This document shows positions 54,461-62,535 of a stretch of 64,000 bases of DNA, piece after piece. The stretch is taken from the NCBI RefSeq assembly GCF_006149005.1, contig NZ_VBSL01000018.1, positions 60,977 to 124,976 on the forward strand. The letters run 5' to 3'. Numbering within the stretch: position 1 is the first letter of the stretch; every line of letters starts with the position of its first letter. Source of the DNA: Larkinella sp. C7. Lineage in GTDB: Bacteria > Bacteroidota > Bacteroidia > Cytophagales > Spirosomataceae. The notes beneath the pieces are model-generated. The model was not told the origin of the DNA, did not search any database, and saw only the letters and a list, made by a program, of their open reading frames with translations. The position numbers and the translations under genes are program-made.

Positions 54461-57400
54461 TTACTGCGTAATCAGCAGTCGTTTGATGAGTTGCTGTTCG
54501 CCGGATTTCAACTGGACGAAGTGAAGACCGGTTCCGCCCTGGCTCAAATCAACCGTTTGGTGCTGCACCTTACCATTGCCGATGACGGCCTGTTGCCACG
54601 TAACCCGACCCAGCACATCCACCACCTGCAGTTGGGCGGTTTTTTGAGCCGCCAGCCGGAAGCTGATGACCACCCGGCCGCTGCTGGGATTCGGGCTGAC
54701 CGACAGATCCGAGGTAAATTCCGCCGTGGGAACCCCCTCACGGCCACCATTCGGGCAATTCAGGATTTTCGGTGACCATTTCAGGGTGAAATTCCCTCCC
54801 GGCACCCGGCCACTGATCGAGTGGTTCTGCCCATCCTTGAGCGAAGCCGGAACCGTGAAGCTATACCCGTGAATCCCGTTGCCTTTGTTAGCGTTCTTGA
54901 GATCCTGCCGGAAAATATTGGCATCGATCGCACCCACTACGGTGTTTCCATCCAGGAATTCAAGCGCAATCGGCGTGTTCGGGCGGTTGCGATCCCAAAC
55001 CCAGCCCTGAATGCTGCTGCAATTGACCACATCGAGGTACCCTTCGTAACTGCCTGGTCCGCTGCCACCACTGGTGGGCGGGGGCGTTGTGCCTCCGCCG
55101 GTGTTGACCATCAGGGTTAGCGTGGTCGAAACCGGCGAATTCTGGCTGTCCTTGGCCGAGTAAGTCAGCGTAAAGGTGCCGCTGACGGTCGGTGTTCCGG
55201 AGATCACACGCGTATTGACATCGAAGTTGACGCCGTTGGGCAATCCCGTCAGGGTATAGGTCAGCGGATCGTTTTCGGCATCGGTAAAGACCGGCAGTGC
55301 GCTGGCCGTGAAGGCGACGCTAATGGTAGCCGACAGGGGCGCGATGCTCGCGGGGGGCACCGGTGCTGCATTCGTTGGGGTTCCTCCTCCGCCGACGGTC
55401 AGCGTCAGGGTGGTGGAAACCAGTGCGTGCTGGCTGTCCTTGGCCGAGTAGGTCAGTGTAAAGGTGCCGCTGACGGTCGGTGTTCCGGAGATCACACGCG
55501 TATTGACATCGAAGTTGACGCCGTTGGGCAATCCCGTCAGGGTATAGGTCAGCGGATCGTTTTCGGCATCGGTAAAGGCGGGCAATGCACTGGCCGTGAA
55601 GGCGACATTGATAGTCGCCGACAGACCTGAAACGGCCGGAGCTACCGGAGCCGCATTCGATGGCGTTCCGGAACCGACACATCGGATGGTTTTAGGAGCC
55701 CACTTGAGGGTAAATTCCGATCCCTGCACCCGCGCCCAGATCGTGTGATTCTGGCCGTCTTTGATCTCTTCCGGTATGGGGAAGTCGTACCAGTGTACCC
55801 CGTTTCCTTTGCCGGCGTCTTTCAGGTGTTGTTTAAAGACATCGGCCGCAATCGACCCGATGAGCCGACCCGTTGCAATCGAAGCACCATCAAAGAACTC
55901 GACGGTGACCACCCGGTTGACACTGGTACGGTCGTAGGCCCATCCTGAAAGCGTATTGCAATTGACTTCCTGTGTCAGGTATCCGTCGAAATTACCCGCC
56001 GGAGCCGGTGGGGGCGTGGTGCCGCCAGCCGCAACGGTCAGCATAATCGTCATGGTTTCCGTGACTTTTCCGTCATTGGCCGCATACGTCAATGAGAACG
56101 TACCCTGCTGCGTCGGTGTTCCGGAAATGACGCGGGTTCCGGCATTGAAACCCAATCCAGACGGCAACCCGGTGAGGGTATAGGTCAGCGGATCGGTATC
56201 GGTGAAAACCGGTAGGGTAGACGAATAGGCGACATTGGCGGTGGCCGACAGGGGCGAAACCGCCGGGGCTGCCGGAGGAACGTTGGCCGGTGGGCCTGCA
56301 TTCGTGATGACGAAGGTCAACAGAGCCGAGGCCGTTTTTCCTTTGGGGTCCGTCACAATCAGGCTGGTCGTGAACGTTCCCAACGTGGTGGGTGATCCAC
56401 TCAGGGTACGGCTTGCGGCCGAGTAGGTCAGACCCGGAACCGAACCGTTGAGCGCATAGGTCAATGCCCCGGCTTCGGGATCGGTAAACTCGGGAATGGT
56501 ATACGTTGTCGCTACGCCGATTTCGCGGTTTTGAATCGCCAGCGTAGGGCCGGTCGGGGGTTGATTGGCTGGGTCATTCGGGAGCGGACTTCCGTCTCCT
56601 GGGCAGTTCAGCGTTTTCGGAGAACCCATCAATTCGTACGACGTTCCCTGAACCCGCATGCTAATGCTGTGGTTCTGCCCGTTTTTCAGCGTTGCCGGAA
56701 TAATGAAAGAATAACCGTGTTGTCCGTTTCCTTTCCCTGCACTGACCAGGTCAGGCCGGGCCAGCGAAGCGGTAATAGTCGCAATGAGGTTGTCATCTTC
56801 CCGGATTTCAATGTTCACCGGCGTATTGGGCTGATTGGCATCCCAAACCCACCCAAAAATATCGCCATCGCAGTTGATTACATCCAGAAACCCTTCATAC
56901 GCGCCAGTTGGCGGAGGAGTCGATGGATTGGCAACCGTCAGCGTCAGGGTGGTCGGAACCGGCGAATGCTGGCTGTCCTTTGCTGAGTAAGTCAGGACGA
57001 AGGTGCCGCTGACGGTCGGTGTTCCGGAGATGACGCGGGTTCCGGCATCGAAGTTGACGCCGTTGGGCAGTCCCGTCAGGGTATAGGTCAGCGGATCGTT
57101 TTCGGCATCGGTAAAGACCGGCAGCGCACTGGCCGTGAAGGCGGCATTGATGGTGGCCGACAGGGGCGCGATGCTTGCGGGGGCTACCGGGGCCGCGTTA
57201 ACGGGTGGTGTTCCGGTTCCGACGCAATTAATCGTTTTGGGTGACCACATCAGCACATACGTTGACCCCTGAACGCGGCCCCAGATGGTGTGCGTCTGGT
57301 TGTCTTTCACACTTTCGGGAACGGTGAAAACGTAACCGTGGGCACCATTGCCTTTGTTGGCATTTTTCAGATCCTGACGGTAAACGTCGGCCGAAATGGA

Positions 57401-60400
57401 ACCGATGGACACCGCGGTTGCGGCCGTGGCACCATCCAGAAACTCGACCGTGATCGGTGTATTGGGCTTGTCCCGGTCCCAGGCCCATCCCGAAAACGTC
57501 GAACAATTGACGCCATCCAGATAACCTTCAAAGTTTCCGGTCACCACGCCACCCGCAGAAACCACCAGCGAAATCGCCAGATCGGATTTTGACTGACTGT
57601 CACTGGCCGAATAAGTCAGGGCAAACGTTCCCTGCTGCGTCGGTGTTCCGCTAATCACCCGGGTTGACGGATTGAACGTGAGGTTGTTAGGCAGACCGGT
57701 CAGGGTATAAGTCAGGGGTTCGCTATCCGTGAAAACCGGTAGGGTATACGTATAGGGCACGTTCATAGTAGCCGCCAGTGCTGATACCGAGGGTTTTACC
57801 GGGGGCGGATTCACGGGTGTTCCGCCAGGCGCTACCACCAGGGTAATGGAAAGGTCGGTTTTATTCTGGCTGTCGGCGGCTGAGTACGTAATCGTAAAGG
57901 TTCCCTGTTGGGTGGGCGTTCCGGAGATCACGCGGGTTCCGCCATCGAAATTCAGCCCGGAGGGCAAGCCGGTCATGGTGTAGGTGAGCGGTTCGCTATC
58001 CGTGAAAGCCGGGAGCTGGCCGGAATTGTACGCTACACTAACCGTGGCCGCTAAGGGTGAAACCGATGGTTGGACCGGGGGCGGATTCACGGGGGTTCCC
58101 GTTCCTTCGCAGGTCAGGGTTTTGGGCGACCACATCAGCACGTACGTTGACCCCTGAACGCGGCCCCAGACGGTTTGTTGCTGGTTGGTTTTGATGCTGT
58201 TTGGTACCGTAAAACTGTAGCCATGCGCTCCATTTCCCTTTCCGGCATTCAGCAAATCCTGGCGGAAGTTACTGGCCACCGTGGTGCCGAATGAAGTGGC
58301 CGATTCGATCGACGGATTGGAACCGGTTGCAGCCAGAAATTCGACGGTATACGGTGCATTTGGGCTATCGTAATTGAATACCCAGCCCGAAATCGTGCTG
58401 CAATTGACGACATCCAGATACCCTTCAAAGTTGCCGGTAACCGTAGGGGGCGGGTTACCAGTGCCGGATGTATTGACTGTCAGCGTAACTGTCGTACTAA
58501 CTGCGCTGCTCTTGCCATCCGTTGCGCTGTAGGTCAGGTTGTAGGAGGTAGCCTGGGTCGGCGTACCGCTGATGACGCGGGAGCTGGCATTGAAGTTCAA
58601 CGTACCGGGCAGTCCGGTCAGGGTGTAGGTCAGGGCATCGCCGTCCGCATCGTTGAACGGCGGGAGCTGGCTCGACGTGTAGCTCGTGTTAACGGTGGCC
58701 GTCAGGGCTCCTACCGATGGGGCTGTCGGGGGCGAATTCGCCGGTGGCGTCGACGTTCCGGTGGTTGTGCCCGTTGCGGTGTTGCTATTGGCCGACACGT
58801 TGCCGGTCGGGTCGATGGCCCGAACGAAGAAATAATATTCCGTACCCGCCGTCAGTCCGGTTGCATTATAACTGGTGCCGGAATTGACGTCGCCAATTTT
58901 AACGTTGTTTCGATACACTTCGTAACTGGCTACGCTGGCATTATCCGTCGATGCGTTCCAGGTTAACCGCATGGAATTCTGCGTAATGTTGCTGAGTGCC
59001 AGAGACGTCGGAGCCGTTGGAGGTTGCTTATCGGCGGCATCGGAGACGACATTGAACGATTTTTCCACCGGACGGGCCGGTTTAAAACCGTCTCCTCCGT
59101 GTTGTGCGGCCCGAATGGTTACTTTGCCCAGGCGGCCCGTCAGAAACACTTTGCCTTCCGCAATTACTGCGGGTCCGGCAATGACGTAGAAAACAATGGG
59201 TTTTCCCGACGAAGCAGAGGCTGCCGGCGTGAAGGCTGCAGAATTAGGAGCCCGGTCGGCAATGTCGTTGAGTGTAATGGTTTGTGATGTCCCGGCACAG
59301 TCGGGGTAGATATACCGAATCGTCTCCGTTTTCAGACCACCCGCATCCGTCACTTCCAGTTTCACGCCGTACCAGAAGGTTAGGGTTCCATCGCAGCCAA
59401 TCGGAGGCAGGGAAGCCGAAGAGGTCTGGCTGGTAGTTACAAAGTCATCGTGCTGGTGATCGTTGTGGAACAGCGAAACCGTCCATTTGTAACTCAACTG
59501 GTTGGCGGGGGTTTCATCGGTGATCACCGCCGACAGGTTGATGTTCCGGATTTCATCCAGGTTCATTTGGGTCAGCCCATCGATACTGGTGCTGACAATA
59601 ACCGGTGCCGAATTGTTGGCGCTACTGACGGTGATCGCTTTGGTGGTCTGGTGGCTTTTTCCGTCAGGGTCCGTAACCGTCAGCTTGACGGTGTAGGTAG
59701 TCGAGGTCGAGGTGGTGGTAAAAGTATGTTCCGGGTTGGCGGAGGTGCTGCTGGTATTGTCGCCAAAATCCCAGGCGTAGGTCAGAGCTTTTCCTTCCGG
59801 ATCGTAGGATGTGTTCCCGGTAAATTTAACCGTCAGGGGGCTTGATCCATTGCTTTTATCCGACAGAATGATGGCCACCGGCGGACTACCACCGGCCGAT
59901 CCGTTGTAAATGACCCGGCGTACGCGCTCTCCCCCATCCTCCGGATAGCGCAGGTAATACATGTTTTTGTCAACCGGGTTGAAAGCGATGCAGGTAATGT
60001 ACTGATACGAACTACCCCCATCCAGCAGTTTGGTCAGCGTTGCCGGTTGGGGCTGATTGTCGCTGTCAAAAGCCATTTTAGAAATCCATCCCCCGTTAAA
60101 ATCGGCAAAATAATATGAGTTCTGGTATTCGGCCGGGTAGTTTCCGCCACCGGGGTGCCAACTACCGCCAATGGCACAATAACCCGGCAAAAGCCCCGCT
60201 GGTGTTGTATTGACATTGGTCAGGGTTCCGTTGTTGTTGACCTGCCCGGGTCCTGAACGCCAGGCAATCACCGGTTTGGTAAATGTTACACCCGCCGGTT
60301 TGTATTCAGTTTTGTTGTAGGCGCGCTTGGAAGCATATTGGCCTTCTTCAAAAGGCCAGCCGAAATTGGCACCTTTCTTCACCACATTGATTTCTTCCCA

Positions 60401-61324
60401 GTCCGTAAAGCCAACATCACCCACATACAAGGCACCCGGATTACCGGCGTTGATGTCGCCACTTCCCGTATTGGGGCGAACCGAAGACCGAAACGGCTGG
60501 CGAAGACCGGAAGCAAAAATCCGGCTTTTGATCGAACGCGGAGCACTGGGGTTATAGTCGGGATTGCCCGGCATACCGTCGCCATTTTCCGGATTGATCC
60601 GAAGAATTTTACCTGATAATGAATAATCGACCTGAGAACGGTAGCTGCCGATGTTTTCCGCAGCCGTAATAAACCCGTTCTGAATCGATTGGCTGTAATA
60701 CGATTCAGAATACGATCCCTGGTCGAAGGCTGGCGCGGCTCCGTCACCGGTCGGAATCAGCAGCGAGCCATCTTCGCCCATCGTAATACCGCCCCCGGCA
60801 TGTGAGCTGGAAGTCAGCGGAATACAGTCGCCGGGAACGCCTTTACTCGGGTTATTGGGGTCAGGTTCGCCAATCAGTACCTTACGGCTGTTGGCTTTGA
60901 TCGATTTAAAGCCGTCATCTTTGTTGGCTTCGTAGCGGGTAACCCGGGCGTAGGTCCCCTGCCATTTGACGGAAGCATATTTGATGACATAGAATAAATA
61001 AAACCGGCCATTGGTCAGAAAGTTGTTATCCAGCGTCATCCCCAGCAACCCGTAATCATCATATCGTCCTATTTCAGACGATATATCCAGTAATTGCGTT
61101 TTCTGCTTCGTCTGAGGGTCTACCCGGGTAATCCGGCCATCGATTCCCCACACGTACATGGCCCCGTTTTTGTCGAAAGTGAAGCCAACAGCACCAGACA
61201 GATCACTGGCGTAAACTTCTTCTGAAAAGCCGGGCTTATACTGGCTGTAACCGTTCGAGATAAAAACAGTAACCAGTGTAAGGGCCAGGAGTAAGTTTTT
61301 GAGTTTAGTACAGAGGTTTGTCAT
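54461..61324 (-). CDS. giant T9SS cargo: sorbosone-dehydrogenase-like head, PKD, FN3, Ig-like and GWAWD modules
   Basis: 2287 residues, signal peptide (LLLALTLVTVFISNGYSQ). Residues about 35-475 resemble PQQ-dependent glucose/sorbosone dehydrogenases (LLGMTLDNNFLTNGRFYLFY, HAGGGITMGEDGSLLIPTGD, GKILRINPENGDG, SRIFASGLRQPFR, GDVGFTDWEEINVV). Then come a PKD domain (about 485-570), an undefined domain, an FN3 domain (about 775-865), eight cadherin/He_PIG-type Ig modules interspersed with five 'GWAWD' modules, and a T9SS type A sorting domain at the end (SVSPNPSSGRVVISF, LLITQ). It is predicted to be secreted and surface-attached; the head probably oxidises a sugar and the modules act as stalk or binding units. 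Confidence 0.9.
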   Translation of the reverse strand: MTNLCTKLKNLLLALTLVTVFISNGYSQYKPGFSEEVYASDLSGAVGFTFDKNGAMYVWGIDGRITRVDPQTKQKTQLLDISSEIGRYDDYGLLGMTLDNNFLTNGRFYLFYVIKYASVKWQGTYARVTRYEANKDDGFKSIKANSRKVLIGEPDPNNPSKGVPGDCIPLTSSSHAGGGITMGEDGSLLIPTGDGAAPAFDQGSYSESYYSQSIQNGFITAAENIGSYRSQVDYSLSGKILRINPENGDGMPGNPDYNPSAPRSIKSRIFASGLRQPFRSSVRPNTGSGDINAGNPGALYVGDVGFTDWEEINVVKKGANFGWPFEEGQYASKRAYNKTEYKPAGVTFTKPVIAWRSGPGQVNNNGTLTNVNTTPAGLLPGYCAIGGSWHPGGGNYPAEYQNSYYFADFNGGWISKMAFDSDNQPQPATLTKLLDGGSSYQYITCIAFNPVDKNMYYLRYPEDGGERVRRVIYNGSAGGSPPVAIILSDKSNGSSPLTVKFTGNTSYDPEGKALTYAWDFGDNTSSTSANPEHTFTTTSTSTTYTVKLTVTDPDGKSHQTTKAITVSSANNSAPVIVSTSIDGLTQMNLDEIRNINLSAVITDETPANQLSYKWTVSLFHNDHQHDDFVTTSQTSSASLPPIGCDGTLTFWYGVKLEVTDAGGLKTETIRYIYPDCAGTSQTITLNDIADRAPNSAAFTPAASASSGKPIVFYVIAGPAVIAEGKVFLTGRLGKVTIRAAQHGGDGFKPARPVEKSFNVVSDAADKQPPTAPTSLALSNITQNSMRLTWNASTDNASVASYEVYRNNVKIGDVNSGTSYNATGLTAGTEYYFFVRAIDPTGNVSANSNTATGTTTGTSTPPANSPPTAPSVGALTATVNTSYTSSQLPPFNDADGDALTYTLTGLPGTLNFNASSRVISGTPTQATSYNLTYSATDGKSSAVSTTVTLTVNTSGTGNPPPTVTGNFEGYLDVVNCSTISGWVFNYDSPNAPYTVEFLAATGSNPSIESATSFGTTVASNFRQDLLNAGKGNGAHGYSFTVPNSIKTNQQQTVWGRVQGSTYVLMWSPKTLTCEGTGTPVNPPPVQPSVSPLAATVSVAYNSGQLPAFTDSEPLTYTMTGLPSGLNFDGGTRVISGTPTQQGTFTITYSAADSQNKTDLSITLVVAPGGTPVNPPPVKPSVSALAATMNVPYTYTLPVFTDSEPLTYTLTGLPNNLTFNPSTRVISGTPTQQGTFALTYSASDSQSKSDLAISLVVSAGGVVTGNFEGYLDGVNCSTFSGWAWDRDKPNTPITVEFLDGATAATAVSIGSISADVYRQDLKNANKGNGAHGYVFTVPESVKDNQTHTIWGRVQGSTYVLMWSPKTINCVGTGTPPVNAAPVAPASIAPLSATINAAFTASALPVFTDAENDPLTYTLTGLPNGVNFDAGTRVISGTPTVSGTFVLTYSAKDSQHSPVPTTLTLTVANPSTPPPTGAYEGFLDVINCDGDIFGWVWDANQPNTPVNIEIREDDNLIATITASLARPDLVSAGKGNGQHGYSFIIPATLKNGQNHSISMRVQGTSYELMGSPKTLNCPGDGSPLPNDPANQPPTGPTLAIQNREIGVATTYTIPEFTDPEAGALTYALNGSVPGLTYSAASRTLSGSPTTLGTFTTSLIVTDPKGKTASALLTFVITNAGPPANVPPAAPAVSPLSATANVAYSSTLPVFTDTDPLTYTLTGLPSGLGFNAGTRVISGTPTQQGTFSLTYAANDGKVTETMTIMLTVAAGGTTPPPAPAGNFDGYLTQEVNCNTLSGWAYDRTSVNRVVTVEFFDGASIATGRLIGSIAADVFKQHLKDAGKGNGVHWYDFPIPEEIKDGQNHTIWARVQGSEFTLKWAPKTIRCVGSGTPSNAAPVAPAVSGLSATINVAFTASALPAFTDAENDPLTYTLTGLPNGVNFDVNTRVISGTPTVSGTFTLTYSAKDSQHALVSTTLTLTVGGGGTPTNAAPVPPASIAPLSATISVAFTASALPVFTDAENDPLTYTLTGLPNGVNFDVNTRVISGTPTVSGTFTLTYSAKDSQNSPVSTTLTLMVNTGGGTTPPPTSGGSGPGSYEGYLDVVNCSSIQGWVWDRNRPNTPIALEFLDGNTVVGAIDANIFRQDLKNANKGNGIHGYSFTVPASLKDGQNHSISGRVPGGNFTLKWSPKILNCPNGGREGVPTAEFTSDLSVSPNPSSGRVVISFRLAAQKTAQLQVVDVLGRVTWQQAVIGNGKVQHQTVDLSQGGTGLHFVQLKSGEQQLIKRLLITQ
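54760..58750 (-). repeat. internal domain repeats of the giant cargo (8 Ig-like, 5 GWAWD)
   Basis: Two module types alternate. He_PIG-like units of about 85 residues carry PLTYTLTGLP and RVISGTPT; eight are seen. Units of about 105 residues carry GYLD-x-VNC near the start, SGWxWD, GKGNGxHGYSF, a tryptophan-containing WGRVQGS strand and KTLNC at the end. Five are visible, near 58440-58105, 57536-57220, 56907-56600, 56000-55680 and 55050-54760. Adjacent Ig units near 55160-55290 and 55450-55600 are almost identical in DNA, indicating recent internal duplication or conversion. Confidence 0.85.
55441..55600 (-). repeat. 160-bp segment identical to 63231-63390
   Basis: By direct comparison all 160 bases match between this Ig-like module in the giant cargo and the corresponding module in the neighbouring paralogue, including third codon positions. 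The flanking sequence diverges immediately. This is far too conserved for ordinary paralogy and suggests recent gene conversion or duplication. Confidence 0.9.
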
Positions 61325-61641
61325 ACGTTAAAATTTACTTAAGTGTTGTCATTCAGCGCAGATCGTGCTTCACAATTGGGGTAAAATGAGATGGGAAAAA
61401 TCCATTAAAGGCGATAAAAAGGAGTTAGCAGCGCTAAGTACTGTATATTTAGGCACTGAAATTTTGAATTTCAGATGAGAAACTGAATGGAAATATAAGA
61501 AAAATACAAATAAGTCCAATGTTAGTAGAAATCTAAATTTACTAAGCGGTAAACTTAATGTTTTGATAATCAGAATATCAGTAGCATAGCTGCGCGTCAA
61601 TTGCTTTGATTAAATTATTAAAAGGTCATACTCGCTTTTGA
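61325..61641. other. 317-base AT-rich divergent intergenic region
   Basis: Lies between the start codons of the giant cargo (minus) and ispE (plus). It is clearly more AT-rich than the genes. No ORF, repeat or terminator stands out. A TAAATTTA at 61534-61541 is one base off the TAnnTTTG -7 box and is symmetric, but no -33 box is convincing. It presumably holds both promoters. Confidence 0.5.
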
Positions 61642-62448
61642 ATGATACGCTTCCCCAATGCCAAAATTAACATCGGTTTGCAGATCACGGAGAAACGGCC
61701 GGACGGCTTTCATAACCTTGAATCGTGCTTCTATCCGGTTCCGCTAAATGACCTGCTGGAAATCATTCCGGCTTCGAAAACGTCGTTTGAAATCAGTGGA
61801 ACCGACATTCCGGGCGACCCCGCTTCCAACCTTTGTCTGCGGGCCTACGAACGTCTGAAGGTTGATTTTGAGTTGCCACCCGTTCAGATGTATTTGCACA
61901 AACTCATCCCGATCGGGGCGGGTCTGGGCGGAGGTTCGGCCGATGCCGCCTTTACGCTGCGTCTGCTGGACGAGCAGTTCAACCTGGCCTTGTCAATAGA
62001 GCAATTAGAAACGTATGCACGGCAGTTAGGCAGCGATTGTGCGTTTTTTATTCAGAATCGACCCTTGTATTGCTTCGAAAAGGGGGATCGCTTTCAGGAT
62101 ATTAACGTATCACTCCGTGGCTACACCATCGTACTGGTATATCCCAATCTGGCCATTTCAACGGCCGAAGCCTACGCCAACGTTCGACCCCAAAAGCCCC
62201 TTGCATCGCTGCGTGCGTTGTTGCAAAATCCGGTTGGAACCTGGCGAAATACCATTCGGAATGATTTTGAAACCAGCCTTTTTCCGGTCTATCCGATTCT
62301 GAATACAGTGAAACAAGAACTATACCAAGCGGGAGCTGTCTATGCCAGTATGAGTGGTTCGGGCTCCACTATTTACGGTATTTTCGAGCAAGCGGTATCG
62401 TTACCGGATTATTTTCATGACTACCAGGTCTGGCAGAAAACCATATGA
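61642..62448 (+). CDS. ispE: 4-diphosphocytidyl-2-C-methyl-D-erythritol kinase
   Basis: 268 residues, GHMP-kinase fold. It phosphorylates CDP-ME in the cytosolic MEP isoprenoid pathway. The N-terminal FPNAKINIGLQITEKRPDG, the ATP-binding PIGAGLGGGSADAAF (from about residue 90), LGSDCAFFIQNRP and the C-terminal ASMSGSGSTIYGIF are all diagnostic. It is a single housekeeping gene lodged between two giant paralogous cargo genes on the opposite strand. A strong hairpin follows. Confidence 0.97.
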   Translation: MIRFPNAKINIGLQITEKRPDGFHNLESCFYPVPLNDLLEIIPASKTSFEISGTDIPGDPASNLCLRAYERLKVDFELPPVQMYLHKLIPIGAGLGGGSADAAFTLRLLDEQFNLALSIEQLETYARQLGSDCAFFIQNRPLYCFEKGDRFQDINVSLRGYTIVLVYPNLAISTAEAYANVRPQKPLASLRALLQNPVGTWRNTIRNDFETSLFPVYPILNTVKQELYQAGAVYASMSGSGSTIYGIFEQAVSLPDYFHDYQVWQKTI

Positions 62449-62472
62449 GCGGTTATTGAAAACAAAAACGAT

Positions 62473-62522
62473 GCTAAAGTAAAGAACCCGCCAGTTTGCA
62501 CCGGCGGGTTCTTTACTTTAGC
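62473..62522. terminator. bidirectional terminator with 20-bp perfect stem
   Basis: Arms 62473-62492 and 62503-62522 are exact reverse complements over 20 bp with a 10-base loop; the outer parts are A/T-rich and the inner part is G/C-rich. It sits between the convergent stops of ispE and the second cargo gene. Confidence 0.8.
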
Positions 62523-62535
62523 AGTAAGCTGATTT

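Noticed and set aside
54760..58750. Regularly spaced DNA repeats as a possible CRISPR array
   Set aside because: The repeats are hundreds of bases long, stay in one reading frame and encode protein modules; there are no 24-40 base repeats with unique spacers and no cas genes.
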